A stretch of 64,000 nucleotides of DNA, taken from assembly GCA_963513935.1 (NCBI GenBank), contig OY740766.1, positions 7,161,000 to 7,224,999 of the forward strand, in the 5' to 3' direction. Shown one piece after another: positions 37,391-47,694 of this stretch. Every line of letters starts with the position of its first letter. The stretch's first letter is position 1. The notes beneath the pieces were generated by a model. The model saw only the letters and a program-made list of their open reading frames with translations, did no database searches and had not been told where the DNA came from. This DNA is from Aphrophora alni. Its lineage: Eukaryota; Arthropoda; Insecta; Hemiptera; Aphrophoridae. A program made the position numbers and the translations under genes.

Positions 37391-38430
37391 TGAAATAGTG
37401 AGAGATTGATAATGGAAATAACTTGCGAGAGAGAAGGTTAATAAAAGCAGATAGAGAGACAGCGGTCAGGAGGAGGTGGATTAGTGAGAAAGAGAAATAA
37501 AAGAATGGAAAAAGCGAAACTAGGGGGAGGAGCTAAGAGAGGCAAAGTAATGAAATGGAAATACACAGTGAGGGGAAACAGACAATGTGGAAGAGATAGA
37601 CTGACAGGGGTTGGGTAGAGAGAGGTGTAAGAAATAGTAACAATGAGTAGAGAGAGATGGATTTGGAATGGAGACTAAAATAATGGAAGAGAGACTAGGA
37701 GGCCTGAAAGGAGAGGGGTAAAGACAACGATCAATGAAAGACGAAAAAGAGAAATTGAAATAAGACACAGGAAAGGAAAAAGACAAGGGGGGAAGGGAGA
37801 GCAATAGAGAAAGGGTGATAACGGGAGAGAATAAATGGGGTGAGGGAAGTAAGGATAAGAGACATTAGAGAAAAGTGGGTCCGAAACAAAGAACTATAGG
37901 TTGGAGGGAAAAGTTGAGTCTTGGATTAGATCCCTCTCGTTTCTGGTAGGTCTCTCTTGACCAACACTGGGTCTATTAGAGTATTCAAGTACTAGGGATC
38001 TTAATTTTTGTTTTTTCCTTCCTTTATTATCATCTAATGGTGAATGAGAGAGTTTCCCCTTTAAACAACACGTGGGAAATGTTAAATTAAACCAAACTCT
38101 CTTTTTTAAAAGACATACCGTACAGAGGTTGGGGAAAGAGGGTTAGAAAAAGGCACAGATATTGTAGAGAAATTATTTAGAAAGAAAAACAGAGATTGGG
38201 AGAGAGAGAGGGGGGGTTTAAAAAGATAGATGAAAAATAGAAAATGAAATGAATGAGAGTTTGAGAGAAGTTGGAAGAAAAGGGAAAACAGAGAAATTGT
38301 CACAGAAGGGGAGAGAAGAAGAAATTTCCAGTGAAAGTGAAGAGAGAGAGTATAGAAAAACAATTAGGTAGAGGGTGGATACATAGGGAGAGGGTTGATA
38401 TATAGGGAGGGGGAAGTAAGAGGAGGGAGA
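37391..38430 (+). promoter_or_regulatory. Purine (GA)-rich tract upstream of the candidate formin promoter
   Basis: About 1 kb in which the + strand is almost all A and G, with many GAGAG and GAGAGAG strings. It is interrupted only by a SINE copy (37916-38073) and a short flank. The minus strand is CT-rich and gives artificial Ser/Leu/Phe/Pro open frames. It ends about 50 bp upstream of a TATA box. In Drosophila, GAGAG arrays bind GAGA factor and hold promoters open; whether that applies here is an inference. A plain low-complexity tract is the alternative. Confidence 0.55.
37916..38073 (+). mobile_element. SINE-like family, copy 4 (5'-truncated)
   Basis: Starts inside the family consensus at GAGTCTTGGATTAGATCC and continues through AGGTCTCTCTTGACCAAC, a TTAGAGTATTC block and the 3' end CCTTTAAACAAC. 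It is inserted into the GA-rich tract. Confidence 0.7.
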
Positions 38431-38482
38431 TACAAACACATCTGTTTGAAGACGTCGCAAAATTAGATTCAGTTGTTATCAA

Positions 38483-38508
38483 TATAAAACCCGGTGTGAG
38501 CAGTCAGT
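38483..38508 (+). promoter_or_regulatory. TATA box and initiator candidate
   Basis: TATAAAA at 38483-38489 is followed by CAGTCAGTG (38501-38509), containing the arthropod initiator TCAGT with its A at 38506. The TATA-to-initiator spacing (23 nt from the first T) is a little short, so the true start could be up to about 10 nt further downstream. An ATG and a good 5' splice site follow within 75 nt. Confidence 0.45.
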
Positions 38509-38574
38509 GTCCTAATATTAGTCTTCCGTAGTGTGTTGTGCGGTGTTATGTTATCTGTACATTGTGTAGTGAAA
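38506..38574 (+). CDS. Candidate alternative first exon of the formin (FHOD) gene
   Basis: An ATG at 38548 opens nine codons (MLSVHCVVK) ending exactly at AAA before GTGAGT (38575), a good 5' splice site. The exon therefore ends in phase 0, the phase in which the 40019 exon must begin. Joining them puts Lys before Leu-Asp-Asp; from memory, FHOD proteins have a basic residue at that place. An in-frame TGA at 38497 shows the frame does not extend upstream. The 5' untranslated part would be about 40 nt. TATA and initiator motifs precede it. A product starting here would lack the first part of the GTPase-binding domain. I see this as a predicted alternative start; no transcript evidence is available, and a nine-codon match by phase alone can be chance. 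Confidence 0.45.
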
Positions 38575-40018
38575 GTGAGTGTATAAGGCTTTCATGTTTA
38601 GAATAAAAGTAAGAATAATAGAATTATTTGTAGTTTTTAGATATTTTGTATGACAGATATTAAAAACTTTTCAGAATTCATGGAAACACCTTTGTGATGT
38701 ATGAGGGTGTGTAAATAAAAGATGCACAAATGTCCCTATAACGTAATATTTTTATTATACTAGTTACATTTAGAAAATGGTTTCAGTGTAAAACGGAGTG
38801 TTTAATGTCAACAGTTAGGTATTTTTTTTTTATACCAATTTTTACAGAACCGCAATTTTTTTTCCTTATGATTTAACACATTGTTTTTGATTCATTTTAA
38901 TTAAATTTAATGGAAATATTTTAAAAAAAGAATTAATTTTAAGAATATCGAAAAATATAAATGTGTAGTTTTACCAGTCGTTTTGTAACGTTTCGTTAGA
39001 AGGGTAAACAGTCCTACTACAGTTTATATTTTTACTTTCATTGAATAAATACAAGATACATGAAAGTTATTTAATGTTTTAGATGTTAAAATTAATAAAT
39101 CTTGTAAACTTTCTAAAAATGTATTATATTATAGTAGAAATGAACACTGAACAAACAACTTACGGTCCTTCATCACCGAGATATTTGTGAGTTGGTTATT
39201 TCTGATAATAAATATGTTTTAGATGAGGCGTGACGTCATTAGTTAGTGACGTCACGTTAGTCTTCGCCAATGAAACTAACGAAATTCACTATAGGAAGAA
39301 AAATAGACGATGGAATCATATAATGCTCTGTATTTTGTTTTCTTAATAAGATGTTATATGCTGATAAACAAACTTTTTTTATATTTTAAGGATTTTTTTT
39401 TTAAATATAAAAATCGGAAATATTTCATATTTCGGTCAGAAGTCTTCAGATAAATATTGTTCTTTTTTCAATTAATTATGTAACAAATGTACGTATAAAT
39501 TCTCAACTGTTTGTTCTAAAATATTGTAAAATATGTAGAACAGTTGACACAATTGGTTTTAGGTGATGCACGATTACAGTTTTTAATGGCCAGGATTCTT
39601 ACGGAGGTAATATTACGTCAAAATTAATACAGCTAGTCCCCATTTTGCCTTCTAATTTCGAGGTTATGTTTTATTTGTTTTAAGTTCTAACTCTTTTATT
39701 TTGTTTTCAGAGTAATCTATGTTTTCTTTGCTCATATTTCTTGTTACACAAATTTCACTAAAAGTTTGACTGTTATATCTATTTTTAAACATTTAGACGA
39801 TGTGTTTCAACAGTTAAGTTTTTTATATTACCTCTTACTTTTTTACTTGTAAAACACGCAGAAGATCATTGTGTACATTCTCTGTAGTTGGTGTGTGAAG
39901 CATGCAGTTTCACCTTAGTTTGAATATAGACGGAACAATGAGGTCTTCATTATAAAGATATTATGTATTTTACGATTTAAATCGTACGAAAATTACAGTA
40001 AGTGATTGTATGTTACAG
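38575..40018 (+). other. Predicted intron of the short isoform
   Basis: AT-rich. It begins GTGAGT and ends GTATGTTACAG. It holds no recognisable repeat, apart from T-rich stretches and TGACGTCA-type half-palindromes near 39230-39255 (GACGTCATTAGTTAGTGACGTC, 39232-39253), which resemble CRE/ATF sites. Confidence 0.4.
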
Positions 40019-40128
40019 CTGGATGACACGGCGCTACAGCTGTACAAAGATGGCGACTACGGCAGCTATTTGGATTTGGATGCGTCCATTAATGAACAAC
40101 AAGAAGAGTTTGAAGATTTTCAAACGAA
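40019..40128 (+). CDS. Formin FHOD/Fhos, internal exon (GTPase-binding domain)
   Basis: A 110-nt exon between TGTATGTTACAG and GTAAGTCC. Phase 0 translation is LDDTALQLYKDGDYG then SYLDLDASINEQQEEFEDFQT, with two bases (AA) left over. The composition (GC-richer, acidic, no stops) stands out from the surrounding AT-rich DNA. The pattern Leu-Asp/Glu-Asp, x-x-Leu-Gln, Gly-x-Tyr-Leu-Asp, Glu-Gln-x-Glu, Glu-x-Phe corresponds to the segment of FHOD1/FHOD3/Fhos just before the ILRTQLSVRV block. FHOD proteins are Rho/ROCK-regulated formins that assemble and bundle actin in muscle and stress fibres; the N-terminal domain serves in targeting and autoinhibition. The next exon at 62312 continues the frame exactly. 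The main open frame overlapping here on the + strand is a shadow in another frame. Confidence 0.85.
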
Positions 40129-40269
40129 GTAAGTCCAGTATTAATTTACTCGTTACAGCTGATACTCTGAATGATTGTATGCATGTTTTTTCATGCATTA
40201 AATAAAGCTACTGTTGGACGAATTTAAAAAAAAAAATTAAAATCACCTACCGAGTAGAAATTTATTAAT

Positions 40270-40775
40270 ATAATGAGTAATAAATTAATTTATATTACCT
40301 TTATAGTTCCGTCATGTGACTTTGAGTTTGTCTTTATTACAAAGACGCGTTTCGGAAACGTATCTCCATCTTCAGTAATTTCACTCCGTAGAGGTCGTTA
40401 AAACATTAAATATCACAAAAACATTGACACTATACGCACAATTAAATAAATACACATATACGTTGATTTTAACATTTTTTACATGCGCACGGTTTCGTAG
40501 TTCGCGAACCATGAAACCGTGCGCATGTAAAAAATGTTAAAATCAACGTATATGTGTATTTATTTAATTGTGTGTATAGTGTCAATGTTTTTGTGATATT
40601 TAATGTTTTCACGACCTCTACGGAGTGAAATTACTGAAGATGGAGATACGTCTCCGAAACGCGTCTTTGTAATAAAGACAAACTCAAAGTCACATGACGG
40701 AACTATAAAGGTAATATAAATTAATTTATTACTCATTATATTATACAAAGTGACTTGGACACCAAACAATGAACA
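40270..40775 (+). mobile_element. Palindromic retroelement-end insertion 3, nearly perfect
   Basis: Arms of about 231 nt (40266-40496 and 40513-40743) are inverted copies with only about three mismatches around a 16-nt loop that itself contains TTCGCGAA. A 32-nt tail follows (40744-40775). An exact 14-bp direct repeat AGAAATTTATTAAT lies at 40256-40269 and 40776-40789. The right arm contains CTGAAGA (40634-40640), T, the stem GGAGA-TACG-TCTCC and GAAAC (40656-40660), then a second hairpin GTCTTT-GTAAT-AAAGAC. The left arm carries the reverse complement. It lies about 140 bp downstream of the formin exon's splice donor. The high arm identity shows a recent origin. Confidence 0.85.
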
Positions 40776-40799
40776 AGAAATTTATTAATCGATTATTTT

Positions 40800-41850
40800 G
40801 TCAACGGATTTTTTAAATTTATTGTAGCAGAAGACAAGTTTGGACATTGTTGGGTATTAAATCTTTACAGATTTTAAAGATGTTAGTTATTTGTGTAATG
40901 TACGACGTAATGTATTTTAGTTAGGTTATGTTTTGTCTTGTTAAAATGGTTTTTAAAACCAAAGCTTTGAGCTAAATTGGGCCAAAATTGCGATCTCTAG
41001 ATCGTATAAAATAAATATAACAGTGCGTCATAATGTTAGCCTACTTCCCTTTAGGATCAGTGGTCATTTCATAGTCTAAAGAAGCTAACATGTCGATATT
41101 GTACATCCACTAATACAATTAATTAAAGAAGGTGTGCATACAAAAGCTGAGTCCCGATGCAATTCCACGCTCCAGCAAACACTGTGAAAGTGTGGTACTT
41201 CGTGTGTTACCATGCCCCATTGGCTAACACTCCGACAATGACGGTTATTCAACTAACACATTGGCCACTGAAGTGTGCCATCAAAGTACACACCCAGGCC
41301 ACAAGTTTATTGACACTTGTAGTACTCTTTAGTGTGGCCGGTTTTTGAAGTAATAACAGTGTGATTTTAAATTACCAGAGACTATTCTATTTACAAAGTC
41401 TTGGTATCTTAGTTCGGGTGTAGTCTATTATTTTCTTTCTGCGTTTTGTCTTATTTTAGCCGTGCATTTATTCAGCGGTATTAATAATTATTAGTAAACA
41501 AAATAAATTGGTGTAAAAACATTGTACACTTTCTCCAAAATAAAATCAACACCATTAACAAATTATTTATTTAACAGGGCTTAAATTAGATTCGATTGTT
41601 TTATAAACGTGTTCTCAACAAAAATGGTATTTGATTAAATCTCATTTTAATGACGGCAGTCAATGTTTTTGTTTTTGATAATATTCTTGAAGCAAAATGT
41701 TTCTTTTACTTGCGGTTAAAGCACGCGCGGATTTGAATCATTAATCTTTAAGTACAGTTGAACGTAATCGGAAAATCCATGTTCCATGGCGAATTGGATA
41801 CAACGACCAATAAGGTTTTGTTTGCGTCTTTTTAGAGGCTACATTTGGGT
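40800..41850. other. Non-coding, nothing firm
   Basis: Around 41150-41350 the sequence is GC-richer, with several short GGC-AC / GTG-GCC complementary blocks (for example GGCCACTGAAGTGTGCC), suggesting an unclassified small element. No exon signals were found. Confidence 0.35.
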
Positions 41851-41854
41851 AAAA

Positions 41855-42100
41855 TTTGATGAAAATAGTTAAAGCCGAAAATCGTAAATCTATCTTTTCT
41901 TATTTATTTGAGCCACTGCGAGATATGATCAAAATATGCCCACGTAATAAATTTCATTAAAATCAGTCTACACGTTGGGCTGTAGAGCGCTCCACATACG
42001 TCTACTACAGAGGTAAATCATTATAAAAATCAGTTTTTTGAACTGAAGGGACCTCAAAACAAATATATCCGCAAAAGAGTAAATATAATATCCTCCCCAA
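41855..42100 (+). repeat. Dispersed repeat C (second part) copy
   Basis: Contains AAATTTGATGAAAATAGTTA, GAGATATGATCAAAATATGC, CCACGTAATAAATTTCATTA, GGGCTGTAGAGCGCTCCACA and GGGACCTCAAAACAAATATA, each with counterparts at 48.3-48.6 and 49.9-50.1 kb. Confidence 0.6.
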
Positions 42101-42235
42101 ATGTAAGATTCCCCCCTCTTTATCACCATTCTCCCACCCCTCTGTTGGCACCACTATACCATGTGTAAAAAGAAAATGTTGGTTATTCTTGAGTTCATTT
42201 TCACTTTTTAACAGATAACTCACAAATGGGCCGTG

Positions 42236-42556
42236 TTACGCGTCTCTCATTGCAAAGTCTAATTTTAATTGATTAATTTGTTGTAATTTCAGTAATGTGT
42301 TAATTATTTGAATGTCTATCTTGGTGTTGAGGTGCTCGGGGGCGTCGCCCCTCACTCCGGCAGCAGGCTTAAACTGCGATGTCTGAACACCTAGAGTCTG
42401 AGAACTTCGATTCTTGTGATTTGGTCTAAATTTCCGCGTTTGATTAGTTTGTCTCATTACAGCTGGAAATTTTGTGTGTGGAGTTTCCCCCCCCCCCGTT
42501 AACCTCAAATTTAGTTGATTAATTTTTGGGCAGGTGTGAGTATTCTCTGGTGACAT
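42236..42556 (-). repeat. Unclassified repeat-like block with GC-rich hairpin
   Basis: Contains GGGGCGTCGCCCC (42349-42361), a perfect short palindrome, beside CTCACTCCGGCAGCAGG, and a C run at 42487-42496. The 106-codon open frame on the minus strand has no domain and ends within repeat-like sequence. It may be an end of a DNA element (Helitron-like hairpin), but no terminal CTRR was verified. Confidence 0.3.
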
Positions 42557-42559
42557 CTA

Positions 42560-43100
42560 TTTACAATTGGAAAACAAAATGCCCGTTTAAAAAATCAGAC
42601 CAATTTTGCTCTTATTCGATCGAAATTCTCGCCGATAACAAGCGATTCGTTACATGACAGAATTAACAAATATTTATTGCCCTCTTTCGTATTGTGTATT
42701 GGTGTGTGTGAAAGTTAATGCAATGGTAAGTAGTAGCCTACAATGACGCATATTATGACGCACGGTTCAGCAAGAGAGCGATACCAAAGTTGTTTACTAA
42801 TACGCCCACAATTTGTAAAACTATTCAGTGATGTATTGAGCCAAATATCATCATAAGTTCTAAACCGAAGGTATTTATAAAGTTATTACTCATGACCTTC
42901 AGCGAGAGCAAATCTCAGGTGTCGTATTTTTGTTTTGGTGGTGACATTCCTCTGTGTGGGCGCATCCTTGTCCGTGCACACGTTTACTGACGCAATAACC
43001 TCAATTACTTCCTTCAAGTTGATTTTCATTTTCATTTCGTTTTAACAGAGACCACATTCATGGTATAGAATTAATCGAAACTGTCAAAATATAATCTAAA
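42560..43100. other. Non-coding, nothing recognised
   Basis: No supported feature. Confidence 0.4.
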
Positions 43101-43104
43101 ATAA

Positions 43105-44815
43105 CATCTAAATATTAAAATATAGAGGACTACACACACTGCAATAAATAATAAAGAGCAAAAAATATTACACATATCAAAACGTAACCTAAAAGACATT
43201 TCAAAACAATAAGTACGGTACAGTTAATATTAATAATAATAACTAAACTATACAAGTTAGAACACATAGTTATTCTAACTAAAAATGTTATAAGACATCA
43301 CATTCAACTACACTGGAGCAACAAAATCATGGTGCAGTTACTCCTCCACAGAAAATAAGGATACAACTAATATCTAAGATTGTGTTCTATAATTTTGCAT
43401 AGTTTTTATACTTTGAGGAAGCTTATTGCCCAATTCTGCTGCTGCTTGTTAATCATAGTACCTGTCCAACCCTATCATTTATGAAAATAAATTATCCAAT
43501 ACAGTATTTATTCCGAATTAACTTTATTAAGCTACATGTTTCATCTTTAGATAACAGACTACTAAAATTAAAAACACGTCCAACATTTATATAAGTGACA
43601 ACAACGTGGGATAAAAAGAGAAAGGCGAGGAAGAAACAATGACCTGTGATTCTAAACAATAAACATAAGGACAAAATTGAAAATATATTTGTCGAAGAAT
43701 TTTAAAATGGAATTATTCTTAAGGGAAACTCATCAGGTCAGAATATTAATGAGTATTTGACTTACAAAACAAAGCTAGCAGGACTAAAGCCAAGGCAAAA
43801 TTCAAGCATGTTGAAATTCTCACACTTCCTAGTATGTACGCAAGACAACACAGATTAAATTCATACACTAAACTTCTTTCACAAGCAGATGCAGAATTAT
43901 ACTAAACTTCTTTCACAAGCAGATGCAGAATTCCACTAAACTTCCTTCACAAGCAGATGCAGAATTACACTAAACTTCCTTCACAAGCAGATGCAGAATT
44001 ATACTAATCTTCCTTCACAAGCAGATGCAGAATTACCCTAAACTTCTTTCACAAGCAGATGCAGAATTATACTAATCTTCCTTCACAAGCAGATGCAGAA
44101 TTACCCTAAACTTTCTTCACAAGCAGGTGCAGAATTACACTAAACTTCCTTCACAAGCAGATGCAGAATTATACTAATCTTCCTTCACAAGCAGATACAG
44201 AATTACACTAAACTTCCATCACAAGCAGATGCAGAATTATACTAATCTTCCTTCACAAGCAGATGCAGAATTACCATAAACTTTCTTCACAAGCAGGTGC
44301 AGAATTACACTAAACTTCCTTCACAAGCAGATGCAGAATTATACTAATCTTCCTTCACAAGCAGATGCAGAATTACACTAAACTTCCTTCACAAGCAGAT
44401 ACAGAATTATACTAAACTTCCTTCACAAGCAGATGCAGAATTACCTTAACTTCCTTCACAAGCAGATGCATAATAAGCTTCCTCATAATTTATAAAAACA
44501 CTATGAAAATTATACAATTTCCATGCACGATCATAGACAACTATATCTGGATCCTCCTATTCTGTGTAGGAGTTACTTCACCGTGATTTTCTTTTCCTTC
44601 AGTGTAGTTGAATGTGATTTCTTATAACCTCATTATATTTTTAGTTACAGCCATTATTTGTTTGTGTATCGTTTTATTATTATTTTGTTGTACCGTACGT
44701 GTTGTTTTTTAAAATATGTTTTAGGTTGTGTTTTGATGTGTGTAATATTGTTTGCTATATTCTTATTTATTGAATATACGCAGTGTGTGTAGTCTATATT
44801 TTAATTTAATATGCA
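43105..44815. mobile_element. Foldback element with ~250-bp terminal inverted repeats and internal minisatellite
   Basis: The left end (about 43105-43350) and right end (about 44560-44815) are diverged inverted repeats. In order: TAAATATTAAAATATAGA, GACTACACACACTGC, AATATTACACATATCAAAAC, a GTACGGTACA block, CACATTCAACTACACTG, and a GG-GCAGTTACTCCT-CACAG block on the left all have reverse-complement partners on the right. The interior (43380-43860) has no coding signal and is followed by the 34-bp array. The size, long inverted ends and tandem repeats resemble Foldback-type DNA transposons, but superfamily and target duplication could not be fixed. Confidence 0.7.
43867..44470 (+). repeat. 34-bp minisatellite, about 18 copies
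   Basis: Unit of 34 bp, ACTAAACTTCCTTCACAAGC followed by AGATGCAGAATTAC, repeated about 17.8 times. Variants alternate: CTAAACTTC or CTAATCTTC, AATTAT or AATTAC, and GCAGATG or GCAGGTG. Pairs of variants recur, suggesting a 68-bp two-unit expansion step. The last unit degenerates into GCATAATAAGC. Confidence 0.95.
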
Positions 44816-44819
44816 TGAC

Positions 44820-45825
44820 TAATTATATACCACGAACGTGGTGACTGATTAATAAAATTTAATGCAATTTTTAAAAAATCGTATCGTTGTTGCTCTATAG
44901 GAGCGCGTCATGGAAACGAATGATGGCCATTATAAATTCAGTTTCAAATCTTTCCTAGAAGTTTGAAAATTATATGACCAGAGAGGATTAATAATGTTAA
45001 ACTCCTGTGGAAATCACACGAAAGAAAATGAAATTATTATCCTTAATTGAAAGTGGTGGTGGATAGAGGACACTTTAAGGTAGAACTGTATTGGAAACCT
45101 AAGAGGAAAATCTACACAATTGTAGTGGTAGTAGATAATTTGTAAGATATAGAGAGTCCGATGGACCAAAATAATCCGTTGAAGGGACACAGTTGTTCCA
45201 ATGTTCCACAAGATTAAGTGTTTATAAGACAGATTATTTCTTGAAGCAGGATGTTTATTATTGTGAAGTTATAAGTTTTGGAACAATGGACAATATGGAT
45301 AATGTTAAATTATATCGTCGACGGATTTTGTTAAAAAAAAAAACACACACAAAAAACACTATTAGTAATGACTGACAATAATTGCCAGTCTCATAATGTG
45401 ATTGAATGTTTAGAAAGTGAGCTAGTTAACTTGTTTACCAATAATACACGCCCACAATTTGTTAAATTATTGAGTGATATATTGAGCCAAATGACGTCAT
45501 AGCCTACTCTGCAGCCGCCTTCCTGGGAATGCAACGTTTTGATCCGGAAACATCAACGACTCCCAGAACATGTTTTAAGTTGTTGTTTTGATTCATGTAT
45601 ATTTATTTTTCCGATTTTCTAAAAATTGTCATAAATACGTTATTTTTTGTTTATAGAACCAAACTTCTCTATTTCTATTCAGCTCTCGTTTTTACCACGT
45701 TCTTATTGAATTCTAAAGATATTTATACAGTACGAATATGATCATTCAAATAAATTGGTTTTGATGTTGATTCTTAATTAATTTGTCTCTCATTCGTCGT
45801 TCATCATTAAACTTGATGATTTTGC
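44820..45825. other. Non-coding, nothing recognised
   Basis: No supported feature. CGCCCACAATTTGT followed by a GTGATNTATTGAGCCAAAT block occurs at 45448-45490 and also at 42803-42850, so a small dispersed repeat is present. Confidence 0.4.
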
Positions 45826-45832
45826 TCCTCAG

Positions 45833-46045
45833 GTGCTCACTTGGCGAGCCAATCCCGAGGTACCCTACTGGATCTACACTTTTCTTCCCCTAATCTTGGG
45901 TTAGATTACTTCCTTTAATCAGGTCTATTTTAACCAACTGTTGTTCTCATAGGATACTGATGGCATTAGAGTATTCGTGAGATGGGGAGGGGGTAGTTAT
46001 TTTGGTATTTTTTTAAGGCGTTGATAACTGCGATGTTTTTCGTCT
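45833..46045 (+). mobile_element. SINE-like family, copy 5
   Basis: GTGCTCACTTGGCGAGC, CTGGATCTACACTTTTCTTC, CTTGGGTTAGATTAC, CAGGTCTATTTTAACCAACT, GTTGTTCTC, GGCATTAGAGTATTCGTGAG and AAGGCGTTGATAACTGCGAT follow the family consensus. The 3' tail is lost or replaced. Confidence 0.7.
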
Positions 46046-46049
46046 TTAG

Positions 46050-47685
46050 TCTTTAGTCTTTCGTCACAAGCAATTGAATTGTTTTCGAATTTTCGGCGTA
46101 CCTCTTAGCAGCTTGCCACAAACTCCAGGATGAAAAACAATGAAGTGGATACGTCGTTTTGCGTTTTTATCCCTGTGGTAAAGCACACCCTTAGGCCGCA
46201 CAAGTAACTATAGAACTGCAATCCTGTAAACTACATTTCATTATGCAACGCTACTATAGCTCCGCCTACACTGCTGTAACAAGCCCGGTATACCTGTGTA
46301 GGCTTTGGCTCATGTGCTCCCTATTGTTTGTTAGTAATCAGTAACTTGTTCTGCATAATTAACATAATAACAGAAATAACAATAGCATCTCACTTGTTGT
46401 TATCCTTGGCTACAAAGTGCAATCGTTTACGTACTAAAAAACAGAAGACCACCCACTTTTATGTCCATAGCTAATACACGATGTTGCAGTCTTAACCCTA
46501 GAAATACTTAGGGTGAGGATTTGAAGAACTCCTGTAATTGTTTTATGTCAATTTAATGACTAGTAATGACTAATAATTTAAACATTAAAAAAAAACAATG
46601 CGATAAGTTCAGTCATGGTACGTACCCAGCCCGATCGAACATGTAATACAAACTGATCCTCTAAGCGTAATGTTGTAAATTTCGTTTCTTGCGAAATTAT
46701 TTGGTAGATCAAGAGTTTCTTACCCAATAGAGTAAGTTATCTGAATTTCTGAATCACTCTTTTCTTGACGTCAGATAGGCTCTTGTGGGCATCGTAGATG
46801 TATGTAACCTATATTAAAAAGGTTTCTACTTGCTTGGCTTGTGTTACTACTCGTCTCTGTGGAGCTTCAAAGCTTTACATGTGTGAAAGAGCCTCCACTC
46901 GCTAAGCTTGTTTATTTTTGCTATTTGTCATCGTAGAGATGTTTGTGTTATTGCCATTATAGTCAGATTAGAAATTTGCAAATTTTTATTTAATTTGGTG
47001 TGTTTTGATATGAATAGCACGCAAGATATGATCGTAATCTATTAATTTTTCTGTATTTGAATTTGATCACACTATAGTCCCCTACACCAGATGTTTTTAT
47101 TTTTGTGGCCGCTATCGTGCTTACGACGAAAAGACGAAAATCTTTTTCTTTTTTCGATTTCTCGAAGTCATGAAGTGAAGATCAGTCAAGAAAACAGAGG
47201 TCGATTTTTTTACGACTAACGAACTTGCCTTATACATCGTTATAAAACAAGTGTTTGGTTTGGGGAAACTGAAACAGGACTCATTTATCATACTGTCATT
47301 TGATATACAGAGTAAGGCAGACCACCCGTGCAGTATTTATAACTGTCTTACTAACTTACTTTAACACTTTTTCTTTCTCATTTCCCCCTAATTTGGCCTC
47401 ACAGAATCCAATTGTATGTAGGGTAACACGGTACTTTATTTTAAAGTCCTATTTCAAAACGTTTTGGTACACCCTGTACATACGGTTAAAGATAATTAAA
47501 TTTTGTTTGCGCCAAAATGTTCAGGGTGATTAGACCTTTAAATTGATGTATCACACAACCCATGTTTACATTTTAAAATTCCTCAAAAAGTACCCCTACC
47601 CCCCAATTGGGCCCTTTTGGGGCATTTTTCAAAAATTGTAATACCAAATCAAACTCTCAAGATTTATATAGTGATTGCGTTTTCA
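46050..47685. other. Non-coding with possible MITE end
   Basis: No gene was found. At about 47461-47482 TTTTGGTACACCCTGTACA looks like a mariner-type MITE terminus, but a matching left end was not located. At 47590-47635 there is a C/G-run hairpin-like stretch. Confidence 0.35.
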
Positions 47686-47694
47686 CGTTATTGG

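Noticed and set aside
37520..38482. Minus-strand Ser/Leu/Pro-rich open frames
   Set aside because: They are the translation of the pyrimidine strand of the GA-rich tract and are interrupted by a SINE; composition alone explains them.
40002..40205. 67-codon + strand frame starting MIVCYSW
   Set aside because: It overlaps the formin exon in the wrong frame and reads through the splice donor; the exon frame matches FHOD, this one matches nothing known.
41157..41348. 63-codon GC-richer frame as a formin exon
   Set aside because: It has no match to FHOD, lacks clean splice sites, and would break the exact phase between 40128 and 62312.
42236..42556. 106-codon minus-strand open frame as a gene
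   Set aside because: It has no domain and its sequence spans a C run and a GC-rich palindrome typical of repeats.
43867..44470. CRISPR-like array of 34-bp units
   Set aside because: There is no unique spacer between units and variants are point changes; it is a minisatellite.
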